From Anopheles merus (lineage: Eukaryota; Arthropoda; Insecta; Diptera; Culicidae), in contig NW_024427740.1 of NCBI RefSeq assembly GCF_017562075.2, positions 1-64,000 of the forward strand: a stretch of 64,000 bases of DNA, given 5' to 3'. Both the position numbers and the translations under genes were made by a program. Shown here in pieces: positions 22,553 to 34,120 of this stretch (positions within the stretch are counted from its first letter, which is position 1; every line of letters starts with the position of its first letter). The notes beneath the pieces are model-generated. The model was not told the origin of the DNA, did not search any database, and saw only the letters and a program-made list of their open reading frames with translations.

Positions 22553-23046
22553 GTCTAGCTGAATATTTTACAGAAAAGGGCGAATTATGGCTGCTATACG
22601 TATGGGGCGATAAAAGTAATGATGAGTTTTGATAAAGGGGCCATCAATACACACGTTTTGCTAAAAAATAAGCATTTAAATAGTGCAATAGCAACCAAAA
22701 TACATATAAAACTAAAAAAAGACGTTTGATGGGCGTGCAAAAAGTATTCATCCATCTTGCTTTTTGATTATTTACGCTGGACAAACACTACGTAGACGTG
22801 AATTAAATTTATTATTATCAATCTGCTGATGGCTTCCTTCTAAATTAATGCGTTTCTGTTATTTCAATTGCACTTCAAGCGGTCAGAGAGGCACTAAAGG
22901 CAGAGGAGTTAAATGAATGGAGCATGATGGTGAAAATCGTATCTTAATCCTATGCATACCTGTCCTACTCATTTTTGAAGGTTACAAAATGTGTGGGAGG
23001 CCTCGTTCCTTCATTTGATCAGCGTTTGGCCATTTTTCTGACACTG
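22553..23046. other. unassigned interval
   Basis: No coding motif or element end recognised. Confidence 0.35.
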
Positions 23047-23109
23047 GGGGCCTTCACGATTCTAGTTAGTTTTTTGTACGGAGTTTGACAGTTGGAGGCT
23101 GAAATCATG
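23047..23109 (+). repeat. dispersed repeat F, partial copy
   Basis: The stretch ccttcacgattctagttag through gaggctgaaatcatg matches 17538-17600 and stops exactly where element E begins. Confidence 0.75.
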
Positions 23110-23939
23110 CCCGCTGCGCAAATTCGAGCAGTTTCCAGCGCAGGAAATGTACCAAAATCTGCGCTGGCCAGCGCAGATTTTGGCTGGTCTCCGCGCTGGA
23201 CTTCAGCGATTCCTGCGCAGGCCTGCGCAGGGTTAGCGCCATCTGTTGGCGAAATGGATGAACTATTTATGGCGGCGGAGCAAAAAAAAACGGTCAAAAA
23301 ATTTAAAATTATTGGCGCCCATTTTTCGTCCGCTTCTTCATCTCCTTCACCCCTGCCTTGCCTTACTTGCGCTTCAGCCCGTGCCTTCCGCCGCCCGCTG
23401 ATTGGCTGTTGCGGTGTATTGCGTTGATACTCATATGTGCATTGCGGTTGTGTATTGTAATTGGTGGGTGTTAGCATTTATTAATTTGTGTGTGACCTTG
23501 AGACGCTGTGGGAGAAGCTGGATTGGGATTCAAAGTGTTATCGGTGTATTGATGGTTTATTTTATTTCGTGCTGCTGCTGATGAGACCATTCGATGCCCG
23601 TGCCGGTCGAGGGTGACGAAGCCTATTTAAAACAAGCGTAGGAGAACGTCTAACACTGAACTAATATTTTTTTTATTTGAACATGTTTGATGCTTCAACG
23701 ACCTTCTACGCATCATGTAGCACAGTGTATAGTGGCTATATATTTTTTTTTTAATGTGCCGAAATCTGTCTCGAGTTTTTGGGTCTCGTTACACACACAC
23801 ACACACAGCGCGGGGAAAGTGACCGTTCACTCTATCATGTCGCGATCCCCCACCCCGCCCGGCGCTATGGATGAGGATGCGCTACAAGAAACCTGAACCA
23901 GCCGTTCTACCGAGAAGGTAGCCGTAATCGATCATGCGT

Positions 23940-23981
<42 letters not shown>

Positions 23982-24135
23982 GTGCGTGCTTGCGCGACTT
24001 CGGGGGTGCGTGCTCGCGAGCGCGCTTTCGTGGGTGCGTGCTGGCGTGCGCGCTTTCATGCTCGCGGGCGCGCGTACGTGCGTGTGTGTGTGCGTGCGTG
24101 CGTGCTGGCGTGCGCGCGTTCATGCATGTGTGCGC

Positions 24136-24175
<40 letters not shown>

Positions 24176-25329
24176 TTGCGCGCGCGTATTTGTGTGTGAG
24201 TTTGCGCGCGCGTGTTTGTGTGTTTGTGTGAGTGCGTGCGTTTGGAAACCTCAAAACTATTTGATTCTGATGCGTACATTTTCATCCGCTGCGGCTACAA
24301 AGTCCATGCATTTTCGATCTCGCTACCTGAGAGACAACACAACCATTGGCATTGGCATCTTTGCGATCGGCTCTGCTGTTGGGGGTATTAAAAAGACACA
24401 CGATCTAAGCAAACGTGCGTGTGATATATTGCACATTTATTTCTAATTCAGCTAGCGGACCCAAGTGGAAAGAACATTTTGAATTGAATTCATACAAAAG
24501 AGGATTCTGGATTTGTTTATTATGGTGCGCGTATGGTGCTGCACATGTCCGTCCAGAATCTGGTGGCTTGTTGGCTTAGAGTCGGTATCATGACGCCGAT
24601 TGACCGGCATTGCCTTGGAATGGGTTCGGATCGGTAGGTTCATGTTTTGGTCAAGTGCATTCCGTGCATTTGTCGCGCCACAGCGGTAGACGCTCATACC
24701 CTTGCGCAGACGGCTCAGCATATCTGTGTAATCTACAACATACGAAAGCAAAAGCTTAGTGTAACAAAGTTATGCTTAATGCTTAACACGTTCAGATCGA
24801 TGACAGGCCCCACTGCCTGCCAGTGAACTTTCCAGCCTGCGTTCTAGGTGCTGGTGGAAAGGAAAGTTGATGAAAATCAGCGCCGGGATGAACGTGTTAA
24901 TGCGAATTAGGATTCAGCGCGTTTCACAGCAAACCCTCCAGCGTTAGCTAGCGATTCCTTAGTCATTTTTACATTGCAGCAATTGAACTTATTGCGCTTT
25001 TTTTGTTTGATTTGTGAAAATTCAATTGCATCGCAGCAATGTGTGTAAACGGTTTTTTAAGCGCCACAGCAACTCATGAGCATTGTCCACACGCGAGAAA
25101 GAGATAGCGCTATGGAGGGAAAAAGCACGGACGACGGCTGACAGCTATTGGCCGTCTGACGCACCAACACATCCAAACCTTCGACAGCGCGCTCTGGCGA
25201 GGGGTACGAGGCGGAGCCAGGGACGGGTAGCTCGACGAGCTGCTTGACAAATTTGCCGTTGGAGGGACAAAGATGGCATTATAAAATTCTCCGAACGGCA
25301 TGATTTCTTCCGTCGCTTTGCGCAGCGGG
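23110..25329 (+). mobile_element. element E, complete solo copy (2220 bp, non-autonomous)
   Basis: Terminal inverted repeats of 13 bp (cccgctgcgcaaa) define both ends. A perfect 32-bp palindrome sits near the left end (23152-23183), and gcgctgg/gcgcagg words recur around it. The interior holds a long G run (23942-23980), GT/GC-rich simple sequence, and no transposase frame. The same sequence occurs twice more, nested, at 34047-39721. Flanking bases (tg and at) give no clear target duplication here. The superfamily is unknown to me. Confidence 0.85.
23942..24238. repeat. G run and (GT)n/GC-rich simple sequence
   Basis: About 39 consecutive G followed by GT, GCGTGC and GCGCG repeats. It produces spurious Gly, Cys, Arg and His rich open frames on both strands. 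Confidence 0.95.
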
Positions 25330-26297
25330 ATTGTAATGAATTATGTAATGAACTATAGGACAAACGAATACACAGTTGCAAACAGACCGGCGATTAAGGA
25401 GCACACTTTTCACTCTCATCAAATTTACACAAGTTAATATCACAGTCCAGTACTTTAGTGAATATATTTCACAAGATGAGTCACATTTGGTTGATGGGTC
25501 ATGCTGCATTTCATCGTAGCTGGTCATGTAATAGCTTGAATGAGTCAGTTGTTACAAACATGTTTTGTTTGAATAATACCATATACAGAAAGTGGTCAAA
25601 TCTGGTAATGAGCATCAAATAATTCAAACATTCATTTCAAATTAGGCACTACCAACATATTAAAATACGTTAAATCGCCAAGGTTATACGACCATAGCGA
25701 AAACAGTCTACTAAGATGCAGCAGAAAAATCTCGTATAACGGTAGCACCATGATGTCATGATACTAGACTCAGTGAGCAAAGTTGAGCTACAAAAATGAT
25801 ACAAATTGATTGGAGACGAGATGGGGAAACATATTCATGCATTCATTCATGAGTCCGGGTTCTGAGAAATTTTACTTAAAATGTATCACATGGTTTAAGA
25901 ACAGTCGAGCTGGAGAACATACAGAGCATTGTCATTTGCCCGAAACACCAAACCAGCTGAAACCAAACTGATAAAAATGATTTAGTATACACTCAATATG
26001 ATATCAGTTGCCATTTTTTTAATGGAACTTGGCCACGTAGTCCGTAAATGCAATATTTCTACCAGAGAATAATTGGAACGAGTCTTGTAGAATGAGTGGA
26101 TTAAAAATACGCCTTTTTAATGGTTCAAATGAGTTCTTGCTTTGTGCTAGTAGTCACCAATTCAAGAAAACACATTCAAGAAAAGAACACCTATATAATG
26201 ATGAGTTATGAAACCCCACCTATTGAGCAAACCAATAAAGCTATGGAGTTTTCCTTTTTTTTTCTATGGATATTTGATGTTCCAGAATAGAGTGCTT
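25330..26297. other. AT-rich interval, nothing recognised
   Basis: No gene, RNA or element terminus seen. Confidence 0.4.
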
Positions 26298-26546
<249 letters not shown>

Positions 26547-27460
26547 ATTGTCCTACGGATACAGCTTGATGCAAAAGAACACTCCTAACCTGTAATCCTA
26601 CAAGTAACAAAGCTTAACCTAACAAACCCTAATCTGACTTAGTAATTGACCCAATTCGGATTTTAAAGCAATCTACACTCAGGTCAAAATGTAGGTAGTT
26701 TTTGTTGCTTTAAACACATAGGGTAGGTAAATTCATTTGATTGTCTGTGTAGCATATCTTCTAAATAGAATTGATTATAAACACTATCAGCTAAAGACTC
26801 ATTGTAACCACACTATTGCAACACATTCATTATAACACACTCAGCAAATCAGATCATACCATAATAAAGCAACCTGAAGCATTAAGGTCACAACGTTCAT
26901 ATAAAAACAATTTTGACACACTTCACGAAAACACCCGAAAGACGCATAATAAACAAATCAGACGTTACTGCAGGCAAACTAGGTGAACCGAGAACGCATA
27001 GCAAGTTATAAGCTCAGCGACGAAAACATCAATTCTTTAGCAACAATAGTTGAAACCATATTTCGCAATACAGTGAAACCGAAGCATAGGCACACGAAAC
27101 CCATAACTTATTTTCAGTATAAATAAAACCAATCCCGATCACGGCAGGTCAGATTCGTTCGGCTTCTCATTTAAAGAGTTTAGTTACCCCCTACCCAAGG
27201 TAAGATCTCTAAACTCCAACGTTTCCAGTAAGGGAAACCTCCTAAAGGTTTTATGATCGCCTGGACGATCAAGTGTCGAAAAGTCCGCTTTGAACAAAGT
27301 GTTATTCTACATCGATACATGTCAGCGAAACACTGACCTACAGCGATAGTACGCGTTGATCAGTTGTACCGTATGTACACACATTACATTTCATGACGAC
27401 CGTAACTATCTCCAAACATACTACATCTGGTTAAGAAACCTAGCATCTTGTTAGCTTCCT

Positions 27461-27467
<7 letters not shown>
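26547..27467. other. unassigned interval
   Basis: No coding motif or element end recognised; moderately AT-rich. Confidence 0.35.
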
Positions 27468-27527
<60 letters not shown>

Positions 27528-27543
27528 CTCTCTCCCTCTCTCT
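27468..27543. repeat. (CT)n microsatellite
   Basis: A nearly pure ct run with a short acacac interruption. A separate G16 run lies at about 27891-27906. Confidence 0.95.
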
Positions 27544-28127
27544 TTTGATGGTTAATACGTCCCCGTCGTACAGACCGGTAACTGTAGGAAAAAGTGGTAG
27601 AAAAGTGCCCAACGACTTGTCATACACAGAAGATATCCACAGGTAGCCAAAACCCCGAACCGATAAGAACCGAACTGATCGGAAAAGATTAAACAGCAGC
27701 GGTAGGGCTAGATTTTGGGTTCTTGAACCAATTAGCAGAAAAACTACTAATTTTTGGCGCGATTCTACAATCTATGCATGGCAATAAATGATAAGTAACA
27801 TGTTTCTCAATTATCCAAGCTTGGATATACGTGGAAACTCAATCCCTTGGTAATTATATAATTGCATGGCTCAATTTAGATGGGTGGCACGGGGGGGGGG
27901 GGGGGTAGATGGTTGATATCCATGACTCTACCTGGGAGCGTCTGTTCTCCGTGTTTTGTTTTTTCTTTATTTTTCTAGAGACTTTGAGCCAATTGGCCTC
28001 ATTCGCCTCTTTCAATCGGTTGATTAATTCTATACTTTAAATCTTACATTCTTTGCAAGCCATTTGTGACTTGCAGTTACCTTATACCGGGTAGTCTAGG
28101 TTTACTTAAAGCTATCCGTTGATTTTA

Positions 28128-28850
28128 ATTTCTGTTAGAAATGTGGTTTTGGTTAGAGTTGTTTATAAAGATTAGTGATACGAAGAAAGTTTACGCTGGT
28201 AATCGCTGTCTGGTGAGAGGATGGTGTCGATGTTTTGGTCCAATTTGCAGGTAATGCGTTCCGCAGAATATCCATGGCATTCGGTTAAGATGTGACGGAC
28301 AGTGATGTCGACGCCACAGTAACTGCATAGTGGTGATCGATTGTGATCTTGATGGTTCTCAGGCAAGAGCGACCGCTGCTAATCCAATAACCATTGCAGC
28401 TATTGGCGATGATGGTTTTGCTAAGGCGAATGAAGTCATGGCGTGGAAGAGTATTATGGCAGCAGGCCGGGTTATTACGTCCTGCGTTGGTTAGTCAGTC
28501 TGCTATTTCGTATCCTTGGATTCTTGTGTGATCAGGAATCCAGCAGAATATGACTTGGGGTGAATTTGGTATATTTCAGAGTTGTTGGATGCTCGAGTCT
28601 CGGGTGGTTACAGATTCAAGTGCTTGAAGGACACTTGCACTGTCGGTAAAAATTAGGTTAGGTTTTTCTCTGTGTAGACCTTCATCAGCAGCAATAGCCA
28701 AGGCTATTGCTTCTGCGGTGAAGATTAAGGTATGGTGTCGTAGTCGGATGGCGCTATTGTCGATGCTGGAGTAGATTCCACAGTCAGTGGAACCGTTTTG
28801 TAGTGATCCGTCCGTGAAGATGAAATGGTGCTTACGGTATTTTTGCTGTA
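28128..28850 (-). pseudogene. RNase H domain relic of a non-LTR retrotransposon
   Basis: Read on the minus strand from about 28825, the sequence shows FIFTDGSLQNGSTDCGIYSS, then TAEAIALAIAADEG, then FTDSASVLQALES and WIPDHTRIQGYEIAD. These are the successive motifs of an RNase HI domain as in jockey, I and R1-type elements. Further down, a 64-codon frame (28366 to 28172) holds CSYCGVDITVRHILTECHGY, the CCHC-like tail common in these proteins. In-frame stops and shifts break the reading, and no reverse transcriptase lies upstream. It is a 5'-truncated, decayed copy. Confidence 0.75.
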
Positions 28851-28920
28851 CAAGTTAAAAAAAGCAATTTGTAACTTAGGAAAGCTGCGTCAGAAACTCT
28901 CCGTGGTTAACAACTAACGG

Positions 28921-29936
28921 AGTCGTCCCACACCAAGAATCAACCTGGACCGGTTGAAGTGTGCTGATGTGGCGGAGGGGTATGCAACAGCGCTCGGGGA
29001 AGCGCTACCGGCCGACAACAATATCGCCGCGAGACCCCTTGCAGATCACTTGCGTATGGTGGAACAAGCCATCAGCACTGCAGCCGAACACAAGATCGGC
29101 CGCTTACCACGTAGAGAGAAAAAGGAATGGTTCGACGAAGAGTGCAGACGAGCACTATTCGAGAAGAATGCAGCGCGCGCCCGCATGCTACGGCATGAAA
29201 CGAGTCAGAACGGGAGAACTACAGACGACAGAGGAAACAGCAAACCCTGCTCTTCCAGGCCAAACAGTGCCGTTTTGAAGAGTTAGATGAACAGGTGTTA
29301 GAGCAGCTAGCCCAGTCGGGGGACACCCGGTTGTTCTACAAGAGATTGAAGGTGGCACGGAGCGGGTTTGCTCCTAAAAACGCAATGTGCTGGGGTGCGG
29401 AAGGAAATCTGCTAACAGACGAGCGGGAGGTGATCGAAAGGTGAAAGTACTACTTTGTAGGACACTTGAATGGAGCAGAGGCAGGAGAGGCTGGCGCAAG
29501 TGGCAGAACAAGGCAACCACCGCAACAGCAGCACAGCATTGGCGCAGACGACGAGGTGACCCCGCCATCTCTGGATAATATTGCCAGCGCCTTCAAGCAG
29601 TTTAAGAGCAATAAGTCTGCTGGCAGTGATGGACCGGCGGCCGAGCTCTTCAAGATGGGGCCGGATAGGCTTACCGTCGAAATGCATCAGCTGATCGTGA
29701 AGGCTAGACAACGACATTCGTGGCACGATCCTCTACCGGTCTCTTCAATTTCATGCCTTCGCGGATGACATCGACATCATCGACAGGACAACAGCGAAGG
29801 TGTGTGAGGCTTGCACCCAAACGCGAAGCAGCAAGAATTGGATTGAGAATTAATGCCACGAACCCGAAGTACCTGCTTGCTGGAGACTCAAACCACCTGG
29901 GGAGCAGTGTATTACTTGACGATCTCTATCTCTATC
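28921..29936 (+). pseudogene. RTE-type non-LTR retrotransposon relic with internal deletion
   Basis: Plus-strand frames at 28954-29286 and 29466-29768 give REKKEWFDEECRRALFEKNA and then FKQFKSNKSAGSDGPAAELF, the linker and the start of the reverse transcriptase domain of RTE elements. At about 29755 the sequence jumps to ADDIDIIDRTTAKVCEA, the catalytic ADD region. Most of the fingers and palm coding sequence is therefore missing. A later segment (TNPKYLLAGDSNHLGSS) matches the post-catalytic region. Several frame changes confirm it is dead. Confidence 0.8.
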
Positions 29937-29970
29937 TGTCTAATGTTACCAGTTGTTGCTTTGACCACTA

Positions 29971-31000
29971 GGGTAAATGTACCAATAGTGGTGCAATTTG
30001 TGATGGTACAGATGTACTTTATTGGATTTAAAATGTCAGGAATGACAATATTTTAACACATAGCAGTTGGAAAATGTTTTATCTTCGCAATCACAACCAT
30101 TTTTACCATGAAATACATAAATTTTTGTGACTGCTTCGTTGTACCTATAATGGTCGTATGGTTCCTATAGTCGTCGTATTGTGTTCCTATAGTGGTGGTA
30201 AACAAAGATGCCTTAAAAACAGTGTATAATATCAATGGAACTTAGTTTTGAAGCTGTTTTCGTATGAATAGCAAGGATTACTGCGATAATAATGATTTCT
30301 TTCGTAAATTGATCGTAAAAAATGTATGAATTTGGTTGATGAAAATATTGACTAAAATACTGAATAACACCTGTCGTCAACCCATACCCAGAAGAGTTTG
30401 CTTGATTTGAAGTCGATTTTTCACTCAGCCAAATAAGCGAATTTTGGCCTTTGTTTGGTAAATTACTTACAGAAAACTCATTTTTGTTGCTTATTTTAAT
30501 GAAAACAGTACAACATGTCAAAAATGTCGTCGAAAAAAATGTAAAATTACCTGTTTTTATTGATTTTAGAACTAGGACCACTATAGGAACATGCCTGTTT
30601 GGTGTACCTATAATGGCACTATCGTAAAAAACACTTAAAAATACGTAAACAAGGTCAAAAGCCAATGAATTAGAATAAAACAAAATCATTTGATAACAAT
30701 TATGTTAAAAAACTAATAATTGCGTTGTTATGTGGTCATTTAGAACGTTAACAAAAATATGAGTATCGTTATGAAATCCTAAGGATTTTAGAAAAATGTT
30801 AACACCTTTTACAAAATAATGGATTTTTCGGTCACCAAGAAACGGAATGGCCCCATTTCATTTTTAAATCCTTTATAAAAGGCTTTAGAACATTTCACAC
30901 TATCATAGATAACTTATCTACTGTTAATTTATAGTATGAGACGCATTTTAGTGCAATACCACCACTATTGGTACTAGCACCACTATAGGTACGTTTACCC
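29971..31000. mobile_element. TA-flanked terminal-inverted-repeat element, family D, 1030 bp
   Basis: The left end gggtaaatgtaccaatagtg is mirrored by ...ggtacgtttaccc at the right. TA flanks both ends (29969-29970 and 31001-31002). The terminal word cctatagtggt recurs inside in both orientations (near 30145-30205 and 30565-30625), and the right end carries two tandem copies. The 158-codon minus-strand frame (30213-30689) has no domain. A second copy begins at 63487. Confidence 0.8.
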
Positions 31001-31002
31001 TA

Positions 31003-31140
31003 CCTCCAAAACTTTTTCCAATATTCGGACCCTTTCCGTTTTAAATTCGTAGGCTGAAATATCGGCCTTTCAGCTGTTTACATTGTAAAGCAGTTTTTGA
31101 GCACCTATCGAAGTGTGTATAACACACAGATGGGCTTATC
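31003..31140 (-). repeat. dispersed repeat F, right part, reverse copy
   Basis: Contains the reverse complement of the cttaaaacggaaaggg and acagctga segments seen at 17870-17960. It is separated from its left part (32555-32693) by the element at 31410-32538. Confidence 0.55.
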
Positions 31141-31409
31141 GCAAGGTGTATATAGATTGACTTTTATCGTTCCTGCTTCTGAATGAAGATTTTAAGAGTG
31201 TTTTGTGTATTCGTCAAGTTACCAGAAAGCTTGTTTGAGCAAAATTTGCACCCATCCTGTCAAAAGTGATGTTCTGATTAAGTTATAAAAACATGCTATG
31301 AGACCACCTGGTCTACGTACACTTTGATTGTAGATTTAACTACCTGTTCTTTTTAATGCACCTTGAGATAAATGAAAAACAACACCTTGTTTAGCATTTT
31401 TTTCCAGCA

Positions 31410-32538
31410 GGTAAGCTAACTGTACCAGTATTCGGCAGTATACCTGTTTTCGGCAGTGTAACTAAAAAGTGTAATTACGCAAAAACGCGTCTAAAATTTT
31501 TTCAACACATATTTTTGTAAAAGAGATATACTTATTTGTTATTCATATATAAAGTATCACATCATTCCTTGCATATTTTCCAAAATATCAAACAAAATGT
31601 GCCGTGTTCAACATGTTTCGCCAGATTTGCTGTCAGCCAATAGTTCGACAGGTTTTATTATTAAGAGAACCAGAGCACAAAAACAATGAAAGTGTGGTTT
31701 TATGAAAGATTCTATGATTGCAGAATTTTTTCTAGCCCGCTTGGAATTTTAAAACCACTAAAAACAAGTAATTATTCCCTTTAAATGCCGCCGAAAAAAG
31801 GTACACGGTAAATGTTGATTTTTGATAGTTCAATGCTGTTGGCTCCTGTAGAAGCTTGAAACAATAACACTATTTTGATTTCGTTGAATATTCATTTGAA
31901 ACTTTATCAGAAAACTGCACTGCGTATGTCGACACATAAAACGACATTTATTGTATCAATAACACCAATTTCACTATAAATAATCCAATAACTTGATAGA
32001 AAAATAATAATTTGTGAGCCAGTCGGAGTAGTACTCTATAGCCGTCAGATTCTTCAGTCAGTCAGTCTCTTTTCTTCTTCTTTTTTTCAATGCCTACTTT
32101 GTTTGTAACTCACATTAAAGAGACTGTAAAAATTGCCAGCAAAATGCCCAAAATGGACAACATAAAATTAATGATTTAAGTGCTTTTCAACACTAATTTT
32201 AGGAAAGTGAGAGTGTAAAATTGTTTTAAACATTTTTGTCTACCTATTGGCATTAATTAAAACATTTACCGACCCGTATTTGCGTTGCCGAAAATAGGAG
32301 CACAGCCTGCCGAAAATAGGACCAAACTAACGAAAATAGGACCAAAAACAATGTTTGCATTTTCATGAATATCGGTAGAAAATACATTTGAAATAGCAAA
32401 TAAAAAATAGCACATCATAATACGATAGTTTTTAGTCCATAATAATGTCACATTCAAGAAAAATAATAAACATTGTGAGTCTACGAGCTGTTTTAGTGAA
32501 ACTGCTGCACTAACCTGTCCAATACTGGTGCATTTACC
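31410..32538. mobile_element. terminal-inverted-repeat element related to family D
   Basis: The left end ggtaagctaactgtaccagt and the right end (reverse complement ggtaaatgcaccagtattgg) are imperfect inverted repeats resembling family D termini. The word cctattttcggcag or close variants recurs near both ends in opposite orientation (about 31420-31450 and 32285-32345). No transposase frame. A target duplication is not clear. Confidence 0.6.
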
Positions 32539-32554
32539 TTGCTTGAATCTAATT

Positions 32555-32693
32555 CTAACTTTGAGGCTAAAATAATCTAGACTGAAATTCGCAGGCTAGT
32601 TTTGTTTGTGGTTTTGTATGAAGTGTTTACATGATTTCAGCCTTCAACTGTCAACCTCCATATAAAAAGCTGACTAGAATCGTGAAATACAAC
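32555..32693 (-). repeat. dispersed repeat F, left part, reverse copy
   Basis: Carries the reverse complement of cacgattctagt ... gaggctgaaatcat. It ends where the P-like MITE begins. Confidence 0.65.
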
Positions 32694-33124
32694 CACCGAC
32701 AAACCGACGTGACACTGGCGTTACAAAAGTGTCCCACACGAAAGTACTGTCATTTACCAGTGAGGCGAACACTTCTGTCAAAGTAAGCTCTGTTCACTGC
32801 TGCTTCGATGTAAACAACTTTTCTAAATACAAATGGCGAAGGAAGTGTGAGGCATAATTTTGTGAGAATTATTGGACAAAACACCCGGGAACATCATTTT
32901 ATAATTTTCCAAATCAATGTAAAAGATGTGAGAAGTACATAAAACAATACGCATTGGAATTTGCAAAGAAAAACAAAAAGGGGATTTAGCAGTTTCTTCT
33001 CTGTGTCAGTGTAGTAAGCGAATCATTATAGAGATGGCGCTAGTGTTTAACGTATTTTTATTTGAAATAAGGAGACAACTTTTGAAGCTCATTTTGTTCG
33101 AAGTGTCACGTCGGTTTGTCGGTG
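32694..33124 (+). mobile_element. P-element-like MITE with THAP-like coding remnant, 431 bp
   Basis: Perfect 23-bp inverted ends start caccgacaaaccgacgtgac. Flanks share atacaac (32687-32693 and 33125-33131). The interior, read from about 32840 on the plus strand, gives FCENYWTKHPGTSFYNFP and then QCKRCEKYIKQ. This resembles the N-terminal C2CH THAP domain of P-type transposases, broken by stops. The P assignment rests on this short similarity and the near 8-bp duplication, so it is tentative; the MITE structure itself is firm. Confidence 0.65.
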
Positions 33125-33359
33125 ATACAACTGCATTAGAAATATCAAAATTTAATTTAATCGTTCTGAGCGTATGGAGTAGCTACTATTAAACATCGCT
33201 CGAGAAACATCGCTACACAGCAATAAAATTGATTGTCGTGCGATCAAACATATCGACCACATTAAAGACCTTGGAGTCATACTCGATACAAAGTTGAATT
33301 TTATGCGGCATACAAATGAAGTGATTTCCAGGTGTGATCAACTGCTATAACGTTACAAA

Positions 33360-33490
33360 CAACAATGGTAGCGGCACACTATTCGATCGTAGTGGCATAT
33401 GATTCGACCATAATGGAACGCGATTCAACCGTGGATGCACGCATTCGATCGTAGTGGCATGCGATTCGAACGTAGCTGGAAACAGGTGTA
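33360..33490 (-). repeat. 21-bp periodic repeat, copy 3
   Basis: About six units of the reverse-complement core (ttcgatcgtagtggcat and variants). It ends in gtagctggaaacaggtgtaa, similar to the end of copy 2. Confidence 0.7.
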
Positions 33491-33861
33491 ATATGCAATC
33501 TCCCTATACAAAATGAAGTAAGTGGTGACGCTCATCTGTTATACTTACGTTACACTCACGTTACGCTCATAGGTGACGCTTGCTCACTATAGAATCCAAA
33601 GTGTATGAAGATCAGGTGGTCTCATAGCCTGTTTTTTATAGTAAAAGTTCAACGTCACTTTTTGACAGCATGGGTGAAAACATTTCCCCAAACAAGCTTT
33701 CCGACGACTTGCCTCAAGATCTATTAAGGAGAACAGGTCGATGCAAAGCCCGTTGCTAGGTTGCCATTTTCAGCTCGCTTTTGACAGTTTCATGAAAAAG
33801 TGTTTACAAACAAACGGCTAATAGTTAACGCGCAAAATTGGACGAATTTACTATTAGGAAG

Positions 33862-34046
33862 TGTGGAATATATTCACGAAAAGGGGCTGGCTGTGATATT
33901 TGGAGGAAATTTGAATAGGAAAGTGTACACCTTTATCGCTGGTCGGTTTGCAACTGTATATTCGTTTGTCCTTTTTTGTATATAATAATTCATGCAGTTC
34001 ATAGTTCAAGCAGATCGAGCAGTTTCTAACGTCGAGTAGTTTATAA
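33862..34046 (-). repeat. 3' LTR of BEL element, distal part
   Basis: 185 bp that match 45483-45667 with a single difference near the outer end (tgtgg versus tgtga). It is separated from the rest of the LTR by element E. Confidence 0.92.
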
Positions 34047-34088
34047 CCCGCTGCGCAAATTCGAGCAGTTTCCAGCGCAGGAAATGTA

Positions 34089-34120
34089 CCAAAATCTGCG
34101 CTGGCCAGCGCAGATTTTGG
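34089..34120. repeat. 32-bp perfect palindrome in element E
   Basis: Self-complementary around ctgg/ccag, with core ctgcgctggccagcgcag. It is present in the same subterminal position in all three E copies; the inner copy (near 39413-39443) has lost one base. Confidence 0.9.

Noticed and set aside
23934..24446. Gly-, Cys- and Arg-rich frame, and His/Thr-rich frames on the other strand
   Set aside because: They arise from the G run and GT/GC simple sequence in element E; the equivalent frames in the nested copies (34725-35188 and mirror) have the same origin.
30213..30689. 158-codon minus-strand frame as a transposase of family D
   Set aside because: No DDE/D signature, helix-turn-helix or other domain is visible, and the partner copy at 63487 does not keep the frame.
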